A stretch of 64,000 nucleotides of DNA from the NCBI GenBank assembly GCA_902552985.1, contig CACDII010000006.1:1-64000 (forward strand), read 5' to 3'. Each line of letters begins with the position of its first letter. The stretch's first letter is position 1. Made by a program: the position numbers and the translations under genes. The stretch is from an uncultured Pelagibacteraceae bacterium (GTDB taxonomy: Bacteria; Pseudomonadota; Alphaproteobacteria; Pelagibacterales; Pelagibacteraceae). The notes beneath the pieces were generated by a model that saw nothing but the letters and a program-made list of their open reading frames with translations, was not told the DNA's origin and ran no database searches. This document shows positions 11,805 to 21,353 of this stretch, piece by piece.

Positions 11805-12320
11805 TTATCTTTCTAATGAACCCTTGTTTCTTATTTTTTTTTGTAGTTGTAAAATTCCGTATAATAATGCTTCTGCAGAAGGTGGACACCCAGGTACATA
11901 AATATCAACTGGCACAATTCTATCACATCCTCTGACCACAGAATAAGAATAATGATAATAACCACCACCATTTGCACAACTACCCATAGATATGACATAT
12001 CTTGGTTCTGGCATTTGATCATAAACTTTTCTTAAAGCTGGAGCCATTTTGTTAGTTAAAGTACCAGCTACTATCATAACATCTGATTGTCTCGGGGAAC
12101 CTCTCGGGGCAGCACCAAATCTTTCTAGATCGTATCTTGGCATTGATGTTTGCATCATTTCTACAGCACAGCATGCAAGACCGAAAGTCATCCAATGTAA
12201 AGAACCAGCTCTAGCCCAATTAACTAAATTATCAAAAGATGTTGTGATAAAACCATTATCACTAAAGTCTTTTGCTAATTGCTTAAATTCTTCCGGAATT
12301 TTTTTTTCCTTTAGATCCAT
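11805..12320 (-). CDS. nuoB: NADH-quinone oxidoreductase subunit B (N2 cluster)
   Basis: Subunit carrying the N2 4Fe-4S cluster that donates electrons to quinone, 171 residues. The unusual adjacent cysteine pair is seen in [11 protein letters not shown] near residue 49; the other ligands are in [12 protein letters not shown] near residue 113 and [14 protein letters not shown] near residue 144. It follows nuoA by three bases. Confidence 0.97.
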   Translation of the reverse strand: MDLKEKKIPEEFKQLAKDFSDNGFITTSFDNLVNWARAGSLHWMTFGLACCAVEMMQTSMPRYDLERFGAAPRGSPRQSDVMIVAGTLTNKMAPALRKVYDQMPEPRYVISMGSCANGGGYYHYSYSVVRGCDRIVPVDIYVPGCPPSAEALLYGILQLQKKIRNKGSLER

Positions 12321-12323
12321 TAT

Positions 12324-12692
12324 TTATTCCCAATCTAGTGCACCTTTTTTCCACTCGTAAATAAAACCTACTGTTAAAATGAAAAGAAAAATCATCATTG
12401 AAGAAAAACCTATAAAACCAATATTGCCTAATGAAATAGCCCAAGGGAATAAAAACGCAATTTCTAAATCAAAAATTATAAACAAAATAGCAACTAAATA
12501 AAACCTTACATCAAACTCCATTCTAGAATCTTCGAAAGGCTCAAATCCACATTCATATGCAGATAATTTTTCAGGATCTGGTTTATTTGTAGATAATAAA
12601 AAGTTCATTAAAATAAAACCAATACTTAAAGATAATGATATTATTAAAAACAAAATAATAGAAAAATAGTCTTTTAAAAAATCTAGTATCAT
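12324..12692 (-). CDS. nuoA: NADH-quinone oxidoreductase subunit A
   Basis: First gene of the complex I operon; a 122-residue membrane subunit with three helices. The conserved loop [20 protein letters not shown] (near residues 42-61) carries the conserved cysteine at the quinone-site entrance, followed by [20 protein letters not shown]. The 96 bases upstream, up to tRNA-Asp, hold any promoter, but I could not pick a convincing one. Read-through from the tRNA genes is possible. Confidence 0.96.
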   Translation of the reverse strand: MILDFLKDYFSIILFLIISLSLSIGFILMNFLLSTNKPDPEKLSAYECGFEPFEDSRMEFDVRFYLVAILFIIFDLEIAFLFPWAISLGNIGFIGFSSMMIFLFILTVGFIYEWKKGALDWE

Positions 12693-12788
12693 ACTTCACT
12701 TTTATATAAGCTTTTCAAGCAAATGAAAGTGATGTTAATACCGCATTTTAAATATAAATTAATAAATTGAGAATTATTATCAATTTAA

Positions 12789-12865
12789 TGGCGGGAGTGA
12801 CGGGACTCGAACCCGCGACCTATCGCGTGACAGGCGATCGCTCTAACCAACTGAGCTACACCCCC
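12789..12865 (-). tRNA. tRNA-Asp (GTC)
   Basis: A 77-base cloverleaf. The acceptor stem GGGGGTG pairs with CACTCCC through one G-U wobble; the CCA end is encoded. The anticodon arm ATCGC-CTGTCAC-GCGAT gives anticodon GTC, and the T-loop reads GGTTCGAGTCC. It lies four bases downstream of tRNA-Val on the same strand, so the two are probably cut from one precursor. Confidence 0.97.
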
Positions 12866-12869
12866 ATTT

Positions 12870-12945
12870 TGGTGGGCAGTAAAGGACTCGAACCTTTGAC
12901 CCCCTCGGTGTAAACGAGATGCTCTACCAACTGAGCTAACCGCCC
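12870..12945 (-). tRNA. tRNA-Val (TAC)
   Basis: A 76-base cloverleaf with the acceptor GGGCGGT pairing with ACTGCCC and an encoded CCA end. The anticodon arm TCTCG-TTTACAC-CGAGG gives anticodon TAC. It lies 48 bases after the lon stop codon on the same strand and just before tRNA-Asp. Confidence 0.97.
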
Positions 12946-12993
12946 AAAATCAAGCTACTATTACATCAGGGCTATGATAAAGTAAATTGTTAA

Positions 12994-15375
12994 TTACTGT
13001 ACACTTGCTTGTGGTTTTTCTTTCCCAGATCCAGAAATATTTTCAACCTCAGTCCACTCAACTCTTTTTAATTCATTTTTAAGTGCAAGTTTTACTACTT
13101 GATCTACTGAGTCTACTGGAATAATTTTAATATCTTCTCTCACTTTTTTCGGAATATCTACTAGATCTTTTTCATTATCTTTTGGAATAATCACTTTTTT
13201 GATTTCAGCTCTATGCGCAGCTAACAATTTTTCTTTTAAACCACCTATAGGTAAAACTTGTCCAGTTAAAGTTACCTCACCTGTCATTGCAATTTCTCTA
13301 TTTACAGGATTATTTGTTATAGCTGAGACTATTGATGTAACCATTGCTATACCAGCCGACGGTCCATCTTTAGGTGTTGCTCCCTCAGGAACATGGATAT
13401 GAAAATCTCTTTTTTCGAAGAGTGGAGGAATAATTCCATATTCTAGACTCTTAGATCTAACAAATGATTTTGCAGCTTTTACAGACTCCTGCATAACATC
13501 ACCTAATTTTCCAGTAATTTGCATTTTTCCTTTACCCGGCATATGCACAGTTTCAATTTTTAATATTTCTCCTCCAAATTCAGTCCAAGCTAAGCCTGTT
13601 ACTATGCCCACTTTGTCCTCATTTTCCAATTCTCCATATTTAAATCTTTTTACACCTAAAAAATCCGAAAGATTATCCTCATTTACTACAACTTTTTTTT
13701 CTTCTCCATTAACAACTTTTTTAACTACCTTCCTTGCTACTTTTGATATTTCTCTTTCTAGGTTTCTCACGCCAGACTCTCTGGTGTAGTTTCTAATAAT
13801 ATTTTTTATCGTATCTTTAGAAAATTCAAACTCACCTTCTTTAATTCCATTTTCTTTAACTTGTTTCGGTAGTAAAAATTTATTTGAAATATTAATTTTT
13901 TCATCTTCCGTGTAACCTGGAATTCTTATTACTTCCATTCTATCCAAAAGAGGGGGTAAAATATTAAGAGTGTTTGCAGTTGTAACGAACATTACATCAG
14001 AAAGGTCATAATCAACTTCTAAATAGTGATCATTAAAAGTTGCGTTCTGTTCAGGATCTAAAGCTTCTAGTAACGCAGAGGAAGGATCACCTCTGTAATC
14101 ATTTCCTACTTTATCTATTTCATCAAGTAAAATTAACGGATTTTTTTTACCAGCTTTTTTCATCATTTGAATTATTTTTCCAGGCAGTGATCCTATATAA
14201 GTTCTTCTGTGACCTCTAATTTCAGCCTCATCTCTAACACCACCAAGTGACATTCTTACAAATTGTCTATTTGTAGCTTTAGCTATGGATTTACCTAACG
14301 AAGTTTTGCCAACTCCTGGAGGTCCTACTAAGCATAATATTGGACCTTTAATCTTTGCCATTCTTTTCTGAACTGCTAAAAATTCAACAATTCTTTCCTT
14401 AACCTTTTCTAAACCAAAATGATCTTCATCTAATGTTTTTAGAGCTTTGTTCAAATCAATATTCACTTGGTCTTTTTTAAACCATGGAATGTCTATCATC
14501 CAATCAAGATAATTTCTCACAACTGTCGCTTCAGCTGACATTGGACTCATATTTTTTAATTTTTTTAACTCACTCATACATTTCTTTTGAACTTCCTTAG
14601 GCATTTTAGCTTTAAGTATAGCTTTATTTAAATTTGAAGTTTCATCTTTCCCATCCTCAATTTCTCCAAGTTCCTTTTGAATAGCTTTAAGTTGCTCATT
14701 TAAATAATATTCTCTTTGGGTTTTTTCCATTTGTGTTTTAACTCTACCTCTAATTCTTTTTTCAACACCAATAATACTTGTTTCATTTTCCATAATTTTA
14801 ATAATTATGTTAAGCCTTTTTTTTACATCAAGAGTTTCAAAAATTTGTTGTTTCTCTGAAATTGTTGCATTCAAATGTGATGCTATATTGTCAGCTATAT
14901 TTGAAGGACTTTTTAATTTTTTAATTGAATTTATAACTTCTAAAGAAATTTTTTTATTTACAGAAGTTAATTTTTCTAATCTTCTTACAGCAGCTAATGC
15001 CAATGGTAATAAATCCTCTTCTGCAGGATCATCATTTTGATGGGAAAAATCACACGTAATAAATTTTTCGTTATCTATAAAATCTAAAATTTTTACTCTT
15101 TTAATTCCTTCAACAAGAACTTTTACGGTTCCGTCTGGTAATTTGAGTAGCTGTAATATACTGCCTTCGCAACCATAGGTAAAAATATCAGTTTTTTTTG
15201 GATCATCTACCTCAGCATTTTTTTGGGTAACTAAAATAATTTTTTTGTCTTTTTTCATTACCTCATTAAGTGCAGAAATCGATTTATCTCTTCCTACAAA
15301 AAGAGGAATTACCATGCTAGGAAAAACAACAATATCCCTTAGGGGTAGTAACGGTAAATTAATTTTAACATCCAT
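12994..15375 (-). CDS. lon: ATP-dependent protease La (Lon)
   Basis: Cytoplasmic AAA+ serine protease that degrades misfolded and regulatory proteins, 793 residues, the full bacterial length. Domains in order: an N-terminal substrate-binding domain beginning LPLLPLRDIVVFPSMVIPLF; a coiled middle region around residues 210-270; the AAA+ domain with Walker A GPPGVGKTSLGKS near residue 348 and Walker B ILLDEIDK; and the Lon protease domain with the catalytic serine in PKDGPSAGIAMVT near residue 670 and the lysine in GGLKEKLLAA near residue 713. It forms a same-strand block with clpX, clpP and tig, 61 bases after clpX. Confidence 0.97.
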   Translation of the reverse strand: MDVKINLPLLPLRDIVVFPSMVIPLFVGRDKSISALNEVMKKDKKIILVTQKNAEVDDPKKTDIFTYGCEGSILQLLKLPDGTVKVLVEGIKRVKILDFIDNEKFITCDFSHQNDDPAEEDLLPLALAAVRRLEKLTSVNKKISLEVINSIKKLKSPSNIADNIASHLNATISEKQQIFETLDVKKRLNIIIKIMENETSIIGVEKRIRGRVKTQMEKTQREYYLNEQLKAIQKELGEIEDGKDETSNLNKAILKAKMPKEVQKKCMSELKKLKNMSPMSAEATVVRNYLDWMIDIPWFKKDQVNIDLNKALKTLDEDHFGLEKVKERIVEFLAVQKRMAKIKGPILCLVGPPGVGKTSLGKSIAKATNRQFVRMSLGGVRDEAEIRGHRRTYIGSLPGKIIQMMKKAGKKNPLILLDEIDKVGNDYRGDPSSALLEALDPEQNATFNDHYLEVDYDLSDVMFVTTANTLNILPPLLDRMEVIRIPGYTEDEKINISNKFLLPKQVKENGIKEGEFEFSKDTIKNIIRNYTRESGVRNLEREISKVARKVVKKVVNGEEKKVVVNEDNLSDFLGVKRFKYGELENEDKVGIVTGLAWTEFGGEILKIETVHMPGKGKMQITGKLGDVMQESVKAAKSFVRSKSLEYGIIPPLFEKRDFHIHVPEGATPKDGPSAGIAMVTSIVSAITNNPVNREIAMTGEVTLTGQVLPIGGLKEKLLAAHRAEIKKVIIPKDNEKDLVDIPKKVREDIKIIPVDSVDQVVKLALKNELKRVEWTEVENISGSGKEKPQASVQ

Positions 15376-15436
15376 TAGCTAAATATGGATATTAAAACAA
15401 ATTTTGCAATAGATATTTCTTATTTTATTAGAGTTA

Positions 15437-16702
15437 TTATGCAGCAGAGCTCTTATCTGTCTTGCTCTTAGCGTTTTTTGAATGAATAATTATAGGCTGT
15501 GACTGTTCTTTAACTGTATTGGAGTCTATAATTACTTCCTCAACATTATCTTGACTTGGAAGATCATACATAGTTTTTAACAAAATATTTTCTAATATTG
15601 ACCTTAAACCTCTTGCACCAGTTTTTTTATTTATAGCTTTTGTAGCAATTTCTTTGACAGCACTATCTTTGAATGAAAGTTTTACACCTTCAAGTTTAAA
15701 TAGCTCTTGATATTGTTTAATTAGAGAATTTTTAGGTTCTTGTAAAATTTTAACTAATGATTTTTCGTCTAAATCTTCAAGCGTTGCTATCATTGGTAAC
15801 CTTCCAATAAATTCAGGAATTAACCCATATCTTAATAAATCTTCTGGCTCTAATTTTTTCATCCATTCGCCTGTTTTTTTATCTTCAGTATTTTTTACCT
15901 CAGCGCCAAATCCAATTGATGTTCCCTTATCTCTTTGTGAAATAATTTTATCTAGTCCTGCAAAAGCTCCTCCACAAATAAACAATATATTAGTTGTATC
16001 TACTTGTAAAAATTCTTGTTGTGGATGCTTTCTTCCACCTTGTGGAGGAACGCTAGCAATAGTTCCTTCCATAATTTTTAACAACGCTTGTTGTACACCT
16101 TCGCCAGATACATCTCTTGTAATAGATGGGTTTTCAGATTTTCTACTAATTTTATCTACTTCATCAATATAAACAATTCCTCTTTGTGCTTTTTCAACGT
16201 TATAATCAGCAGCTTGAAGTAATTTTAAAATAATATTTTCAACATCTTCTCCAACATAACCAGCTTCAGTTAATGTTGTAGCGTCAGCCATTGTAAAAGG
16301 CACATCTAAAATTCTTGCTAAAGTTTGTGCTAATAAAGTTTTTCCACAACCTGTTGGACCAACTAATAAAATATTTGATTTAGCTAATTCAACATTTTTG
16401 GAAGTTTTATTTTCATAATTTAATCTTTTATAATGATTATGTACAGCAACTGATAGTACTTTTTTAGCATGTTGTTGGCCAATAACATAATCATCAAGTA
16501 CTGAACAAATTTCTTTCGGAGACGGAAGTCCGTCTTGATGTTTTACTAATGTGTCTTTATTTTCTTCTTTAATGATATCCATGCACAACTCAACACATTC
16601 ATCACAAATAAAAACAGTTGGTCCAGCAATTAATTTACGAACTTCGTGTTGGCTTTTTCCACAAAATGAACAGTAAAGAATATTTTTATTATTTGTTGTC
16701 AT
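15437..16702 (-). CDS. clpX: ATP-dependent Clp protease ATP-binding subunit ClpX
   Basis: AAA+ unfoldase that recognises tagged substrates and feeds them to ClpP, 421 residues. The N-terminal zinc-binding domain shows YCSFCGKS and ICDECVELC, a C4 site at residues 11-37. Walker [17 protein letters not shown] is near residue 113, Walker [10 protein letters not shown] near residue 175, the pore-loop GYVG near residue 149, and the ClpP-contacting IGF loop in TSIGFGAEV near residue 265. It sits 91 bases after clpP, so it may have its own promoter in the 16,703-16,793 spacer. Confidence 0.97.
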   Translation of the reverse strand: MTTNNKNILYCSFCGKSQHEVRKLIAGPTVFICDECVELCMDIIKEENKDTLVKHQDGLPSPKEICSVLDDYVIGQQHAKKVLSVAVHNHYKRLNYENKTSKNVELAKSNILLVGPTGCGKTLLAQTLARILDVPFTMADATTLTEAGYVGEDVENIILKLLQAADYNVEKAQRGIVYIDEVDKISRKSENPSITRDVSGEGVQQALLKIMEGTIASVPPQGGRKHPQQEFLQVDTTNILFICGGAFAGLDKIISQRDKGTSIGFGAEVKNTEDKKTGEWMKKLEPEDLLRYGLIPEFIGRLPMIATLEDLDEKSLVKILQEPKNSLIKQYQELFKLEGVKLSFKDSAVKEIATKAINKKTGARGLRSILENILLKTMYDLPSQDNVEEVIIDSNTVKEQSQPIIIHSKNAKSKTDKSSAA

Positions 16703-16793
16703 AATTTTTTATTAAACGAATCAATTAAGATACTTTATTACAAAAGACTCGTTCTTATCAAGTATGAGTTGTGGTTGCACCAGATCTTGTGTA

Positions 16794-17417
16794 TTAAATT
16801 CTTTTTTCTACTACTTTATCAATTAATCCAAATTCTTTTGCAGTATTTGGTGTCATAAAATTATCTCTCTCTAGGGCTTTTTTAATATCCTCTGGAGATT
16901 TTCCAGTATGTTTAGAATAAATTTCATTAAGACGTTTTTTTAATGACAAAACTTCATTAGCATGAATTTCAATATCTGTTGCTTGGCCTTGAAACCCCGC
17001 TGACGGTTGATGAACCATAATTCTAGAATTTGGCAAAGAAAATCTTTTTCCCTTTTGTCCAGCAGCAAGAAGAAAAGAACCCATTGAAGCAGCTTGACCA
17101 ATGCACAATGTAGAAACATCTGGTTTAACATATTGCATAGTGTCGTAAATTCCTAAACCTGCTGTAACTAACCCACCAGGACTATTAATATACATAAAAA
17201 TTTCTTTTTTTGAATTCTCAGACTCTAAAAATAATAGTTGAGCAGTAACTAAGGAAGCTACATTATCGTTAATGGGGCCAACAACAAAAATAATTCTTTC
17301 TTTTAAAAGCCTTGAATAAATATCATAAGCTCTTTCACCCCTATTAGATTGTTCTACAACCATAGGAATTAAATTATTCATATGTTCTGATATTTTTGTT
17401 GTCATAAATCGAATCAT
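16794..17417 (-). CDS. clpP: ATP-dependent Clp protease proteolytic subunit ClpP
   Basis: Tetradecameric serine peptidase working with ClpX. The catalytic serine lies in [16 protein letters not shown] near residue 101 and the histidine in [13 protein letters not shown] near residue 126; the aspartate is expected in the following helix region. The annotated start gives 207 residues beginning [12 protein letters not shown]. The ATG at 17405 (203 residues) is equally possible, and no strong ribosome binding site decides between them. It lies 20 bases after tig. Confidence 0.96.
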   Translation of the reverse strand: MIRFMTTKISEHMNNLIPMVVEQSNRGERAYDIYSRLLKERIIFVVGPINDNVASLVTAQLLFLESENSKKEIFMYINSPGGLVTAGLGIYDTMQYVKPDVSTLCIGQAASMGSFLLAAGQKGKRFSLPNSRIMVHQPSAGFQGQATDIEIHANEVLSLKKRLNEIYSKHTGKSPEDIKKALERDNFMTPNTAKEFGLIDKVVEKRI

Positions 17418-17437
17418 TCAACTTATACAACTTGAGA

Positions 17438-18856
17438 TTACTTTTTGCTAACTTTTTTTGTTTTTTTTTGTTTTGGAGCCCCTGATTTAGGGTTTTTTGT
17501 TTTTTTTAATTTGGAATTGTCGGTTTTTTCACTTTTCGTATGATCGTGTGAATGATCATGTGCATGATCGTGAGAAGATTTTAAAATTTTTTCAGCTTCT
17601 TCTTTAGTAATCTCCTTAGTATTAGCTTTAGCTTTGGTTTTAATTAAATTAATTATTTTTTCTTCATAAATAGTACCTCTTAAACTTGCAAGAGCTGATG
17701 GGTTTTTTTGGTAAAATTCCATAACCATTTTTTCTTGACCGGGCATCATTTTTAGTTGTTTTTGAACTTCCTGTTGAAGCTCTGACTCTTCAACTTTAAT
17801 ATTATTTTTTTCACCAAATTCATTTAAAATTAAACCTACTTTAATTCTTTTTTTTGCCTTCTCTTCGAAATTATATCTATTTTTTTTCGCCTCTTCAGCA
17901 TTCATGCTTTGTGTTAAAATTTTAATTTCTTCTTCAACTAAATTTTCTGGAATTTCATCAACCTTAAACTTTTCTATTTCTTTAAGAATTTGGTTTTTTG
18001 ATAGCATATCTAATGAGTTTTTATATTCCTCATTAATTTGTTTCGAAATTAAAGATTTTAAATCATTTAAATCTTTTGCCCCCAGTGTTTTAGCAAAATC
18101 ATCATCGATCTTAACTTCTTTAGGTTTTTTAACTGCTGTAATTTTACATGCAAATTTTGCTTCTTTTTTTCTAAGTTCTTTTTCAGGAAAATTTTCTGGT
18201 AATATTACTTTAACATTTACCACTTCATCTTTCTTGCTTTTTAATAATTGCTTATCAAAACCTTTTATAAACAAATCTTTTCCAAGTTCTAATTGAGTGT
18301 TTTTTCCTTCTGAGCCTTTAAATTCTTTTCCATCAACTGTAGCTTTATAATCAAATACAACTAAATCTCCTTCATTTGCAACTTTAGACGGGTCTACTTC
18401 AACAAAGTTTTTTTGATTTTTTGCTATTTCTTTAATTCTTTTATCTGTTTCTAATGAATCAATTTTTACTGTATAACTATCAAATTTAATATTCTCTATA
18501 GCTTTGATTTCAACTTTTGGTAATTCGGTTACAGAAATTATATATTCAAGATCTTTACCCTCCCCATAAGTTTTTAGATCTATCTTAGGTTGGCCAGCAG
18601 GTTTTATTTTATTCTCCTCCAAGGCTTTACTACTTGTGTCTTTTAAAACTTTATCTAAAACATCGCCAAAAATTTCTTTACCAAATTGTCTTTTCAAAAC
18701 ATCTTTTGGAACTTTGCCTGGTCTAAAACCTTTTAAAACAATAGTTTTGCCTACTTCTAAATACTTCTCGTCCATATATGAAGCTATTGTTTTTTTATCG
18801 ACAAATATTTTTAAATCTTTGCTTAAACCTTTTTTATTTTGAATTGTAACTTTCAT
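17438..18856 (-). CDS. tig: Trigger factor with a His/Lys-rich tail
   Basis: Ribosome-associated chaperone and peptidyl-prolyl isomerase acting on nascent chains, 472 residues. The N-terminal ribosome-binding domain shows GFRPGKVPKDVLKRQFG near residue 43 (family GFRxGKxP). An FKBP-like domain follows (EGDLVVFDYKATVDG near residue 150), then the helical C-terminal chaperone domain. The tail is odd: HDHAHDHSHDH, then a lysine-rich run to the end. The start was moved to ATG 18856; the longer in-frame version would run into tRNA-Leu. Only nine bases (CTAAAAATT) separate the tRNA 3' end from this ATG, with no ribosome binding site. Confidence 0.94.
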   Translation of the reverse strand: MKVTIQNKKGLSKDLKIFVDKKTIASYMDEKYLEVGKTIVLKGFRPGKVPKDVLKRQFGKEIFGDVLDKVLKDTSSKALEENKIKPAGQPKIDLKTYGEGKDLEYIISVTELPKVEIKAIENIKFDSYTVKIDSLETDKRIKEIAKNQKNFVEVDPSKVANEGDLVVFDYKATVDGKEFKGSEGKNTQLELGKDLFIKGFDKQLLKSKKDEVVNVKVILPENFPEKELRKKEAKFACKITAVKKPKEVKIDDDFAKTLGAKDLNDLKSLISKQINEEYKNSLDMLSKNQILKEIEKFKVDEIPENLVEEEIKILTQSMNAEEAKKNRYNFEEKAKKRIKVGLILNEFGEKNNIKVEESELQQEVQKQLKMMPGQEKMVMEFYQKNPSALASLRGTIYEEKIINLIKTKAKANTKEITKEEAEKILKSSHDHAHDHSHDHTKSEKTDNSKLKKTKNPKSGAPKQKKTKKVSKK

Positions 18857-18865
18857 AATTTTTAG

Positions 18866-18950
18866 TGGTAGGCGAGAAAGGACTCGAACCTTCACATGTT
18901 GCCATATTGGTTCCTAAGACCAACGCGTCTACCAATTCCGCCACTCGCCC
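18866..18950 (-). tRNA. tRNA-Leu (TAG)
   Basis: An 85-base class II tRNA with a long variable arm. The acceptor GGGCGAG pairs with CTCGCCT through a G-U pair, and CCA is encoded. The anticodon arm TTGGT-CTTAGGA-ACCAA gives anticodon TAG. Its 3' end lies nine bases before the tig start codon, so the mRNA and tRNA probably share a primary transcript. Confidence 0.96.
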
Positions 18951-19051
18951 ATTAATTAAGCAGTTTTATATATTATTGATTTAATTTTTCCAACGAGAAT
19001 AATAACAAAATAATAGATATTTTTTTATAAATTACTTATATAGATTGTAAT

Positions 19052-19300
19052 ATGATTGTTTCACCTTGTATTAGCATATGTAAAACTGATCCCTTAACTG
19101 GTTATTGTTATGGATGTGGCCGCAGCGACGAAGAAAAGGCCAAATGGAAAAATCCAGAAACTACTGATCTATGGAAATCTGAAAATCTAAAACTAATAGA
19201 AAAAAGACTTAATGGTTGGCAATTAGAGAGTTTTAGAGAATCTTACAGTCACAAAGTAAATAATGGTATTTCATTATTCAAAAAAAAGAGCTTAAAATAA
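19052..19300 (+). CDS. DUF1289 family small cysteine-rich protein
   Basis: An 82-residue protein with the DUF1289 pattern: CISICKTDPLTGYCYGCGRS near the N-terminus, then EEKAKW. The four-cysteine arrangement (CxxxC...CxxC) suggests a metal site. The function of the family is not established; members are often encoded beside other small housekeeping genes in Proteobacteria. Here it stands 101 bases from tRNA-Leu, which points the other way, and 25 bases before the uracil-DNA glycosylase gene, so the two may be co-transcribed. Confidence 0.8.
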   Translation: MIVSPCISICKTDPLTGYCYGCGRSDEEKAKWKNPETTDLWKSENLKLIEKRLNGWQLESFRESYSHKVNNGISLFKKKSLK

Positions 19301-19325
19301 AAAATTTTATATAAATTTAAGTTTG

Positions 19326-20000
19326 ATGAAAAAAAATTTAGAAAAATTAAATAAAAAAATTATTAAATGTAATAATTGTAAAAGGCTTGTGAATTTTAGA
19401 AAAAAAATATCATTAAAAAAAAGGAAAATGTATGAAAACCAAAAATATTGGGGAAAACCGATAACCGGTTTTGGAGATATCAATGGAAAGATTCTTTTCG
19501 TAGGGCTTGCTCCAGCTGCACATGGTGGAACAAGAACAGGAAGGGTATTTACAGGTGATAAATCTTCTGATTTTTTATATAAATGCTTATATAAAGCAAA
19601 AATATCAAATCAGAGTAACTCCGAACATGTAAATGATGGTTTGAAATTAAATAATGCTTTTATAACTACTGCATTAAAATGTGTTCCACCAGGAGATAAA
19701 CCCTTAAAAAAAGAACTATATAGTTGCTTTAATTTTTTTAAGCAGGAAATAAATCTTTTAAAAAACCTGAAAGTCGTAGTTGCATTAGGTAAAATTGCTT
19801 TTGATGCATGTATAGATTTTTACAAAATAAATCATAATTTTTCAAAAAAAGTCAAGTTTGGTCATAGTTTAATTTATAATTTGCCAAATAATATTCTTTT
19901 AGTTGGTTGTTATCATCCAAGTCCTAGGAACGTGAACACAGGCCGGATTAACGAAAAAAAAATGACTTTATTGTTTAAAAAAGTTTTAAAATTAATTTAA
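19326..20000 (+). CDS. Uracil-DNA glycosylase, family 5 (UDGb) type
   Basis: Excises uracil and related deaminated bases from DNA at the start of base-excision repair. The motif GLAPAAHGGTRTGRVFTGD near residue 60 is typical of family 5 enzymes, and the second active-site motif appears as CYHPSPRNVNTGR near residue 198. An early KCNNC pair, with later cysteines in LKCVPPGD and YSCFNFF, fits the 4Fe-4S cluster of family 4 and 5 enzymes. The start is taken at ATG 19326; a TTG one codon earlier is less likely. It converges with ybgC, overlapping by four bases. Confidence 0.85.
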   Translation: MKKNLEKLNKKIIKCNNCKRLVNFRKKISLKKRKMYENQKYWGKPITGFGDINGKILFVGLAPAAHGGTRTGRVFTGDKSSDFLYKCLYKAKISNQSNSEHVNDGLKLNNAFITTALKCVPPGDKPLKKELYSCFNFFKQEINLLKNLKVVVALGKIAFDACIDFYKINHNFSKKVKFGHSLIYNLPNNILLVGCYHPSPRNVNTGRINEKKMTLLFKKVLKLI

Positions 20001-20404
20001 GAAATATATTTTTTGAAAGCGGACTCTAAAATATCTGGAATTTTAGTTGGTTTCCCCTCTTTATTAACTGTTACAAGATGAATCTCAGACTCAGCAATAA
20101 TCTCCTCTTTTCTTTTTATAGTTTGTTTCATTACGAAAGAAGTCTTTGTAATGGATTGAATTGATGAAAATATATTTAACTTGTCCTCAAACTTGGCTGA
20201 TTTTTTATAGTTAATATTGCATGATTTAACTATAATAAGAATACCATATTTTTTTAATAATTCTTTGTTTGATAAACCTAATTCATAGATTGCTTCAGAT
20301 CTGGCTCTTTCTAAAAATTTTAAATAATTTGCGTAATATACTACACCACCACTATCCGTATCTTCGTAGTACACTTTAATTTGATGAGAAAATTGTTTGC
20401 TCAT
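19997..20404 (-). CDS. ybgC: YbgC-type acyl-CoA thioesterase
   Basis: Hot-dog fold thioesterase of 135 residues, a family often encoded with the tol-pal genes, though none are visible here. The active-site segment YYEDTDSGGVVYYANYLKFL near residue 12 contains the catalytic aspartate, followed by ERARSEAI. The family hydrolyses short- and medium-chain acyl-CoA or acyl-ACP and may act in phospholipid metabolism. It converges with the uracil-DNA glycosylase gene. Confidence 0.88.
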   Translation of the reverse strand: MSKQFSHQIKVYYEDTDSGGVVYYANYLKFLERARSEAIYELGLSNKELLKKYGILIIVKSCNINYKKSAKFEDKLNIFSSIQSITKTSFVMKQTIKRKEEIIAESEIHLVTVNKEGKPTKIPDILESAFKKYIS

Positions 20405-20459
20405 AAATAAATTATATCAAAATACTAATTAATTTTATACAAATCATAAATAAAATTTT

Positions 20460-20597
20460 ATGAAAATATATATTATATGGCTAATAGGAATAATTCTTTG
20501 GAATTTTGGCTATCCAACAGCATCACCAATTGAAGATGTTATTGCTGCTATAGTTTTATCTTTTATTAGCATGAATTTGAAAAAATATCTGAATTAA
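20460..20597 (+). CDS. 45-residue single-helix membrane micro-protein
   Basis: A short open frame coding for 45 residues, starting MKIYIIWLIGIILWNFGYP and ending NLKKYLN. It has one hydrophobic N-terminal helix, the motif ASPIEDVIAAIVLSF that could form a second, and a basic C-terminus. It occupies most of the space between ybgC and the DUF3047 gene and stops three bases before the end of the latter. I do not recognise a family. The composition and lack of alternative content make coding likely, but conservation was not tested. Confidence 0.55.
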   Translation: MKIYIIWLIGIILWNFGYPTASPIEDVIAAIVLSFISMNLKKYLN

Positions 20598-20600
20598 TAA

Positions 20601-21245
20601 TTATTCTGAAGAAAAATAAATATTTTGATAATAAGAAACAGCCTTAAGCTTTGAATTATCAGTATCTGTCATTATGGCTACTCCATTTAATTCATGGACA
20701 TCTAATCCGTGTAAGGTTTTAAAATCCTCTTTAACATTTGCTTTTACAGTTACCCATTCATTCTTATTTTTTTTTGTAGTAGATAAAACATAATCAATCG
20801 ATTTTTTTGTAAATGGACTTGGCCAATTTTCTCCAACACTTTTGTTGCTAGAAAAGACATAATTGATAGCTCTATTAGATAAAGCTGTCGCTCCAGTTTT
20901 TTTTATGACAAATACTCTTGCAGCATAGTCATGTCCTTTTTTACTATTTTCTTCTATTCCAGATAAATCTTCTTCAACTTTCCATGTAATGTTAATGTAA
21001 GGGGTTTTATTTAAGTTGATTTTTAATTCTTTTCCAAGTCCTGATGCAACTCCTTGGGCTTCTGCTTTTAAAAAATTGCCTTTATCATTAGATCCTAAGG
21101 TATAAGTAGTCTTTTTTTTAATCTTTCGCACTTCTAATTTTTTAAATTCATCATCGTTAAACTCAAATACTTTTAAAATTTCATTAGAAAATGAATTTTG
21201 AAAGTAAAAGATAGTCAATATTAGTGGTAAAATTCTTTTTATCAT
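20601..21245 (-). CDS. DUF3047 family exported protein
   Basis: A 214-residue protein with an N-terminal signal peptide (MIKRILPLILTIFYFQNSFS), probably periplasmic. The body matches the DUF3047 pattern: YINITWKVEEDLSG, the HDYAARVFVI segment, then the conserved AINYVFSS and the late GVAIMTDTDNS motif with YYQNIYF. The family has a jelly-roll-like carbohydrate-binding appearance but no established function. It is divergent from the small lipoprotein gene at 21354, with a 108-base spacer in which I see no distinctive element. Confidence 0.75.
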   Translation of the reverse strand: MIKRILPLILTIFYFQNSFSNEILKVFEFNDDEFKKLEVRKIKKKTTYTLGSNDKGNFLKAEAQGVASGLGKELKINLNKTPYINITWKVEEDLSGIEENSKKGHDYAARVFVIKKTGATALSNRAINYVFSSNKSVGENWPSPFTKKSIDYVLSTTKKNKNEWVTVKANVKEDFKTLHGLDVHELNGVAIMTDTDNSKLKAVSYYQNIYFSSE

Positions 21246-21353
21246 TGTGTTCGTATAAACTATCTTAAATCATTTTCAATAAATTATTTAAAATCAAATT
21301 TTAGACAATTTTTAAACAATCAAAATACAAATTTAAATTCTATGTAATAAGAT

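Noticed and set aside
18857-18895. Upstream extension of the trigger factor start
   Set aside because: The longer frame would begin inside tRNA-Leu; the family N-terminus MKVTIQNKKG starts at 18856.
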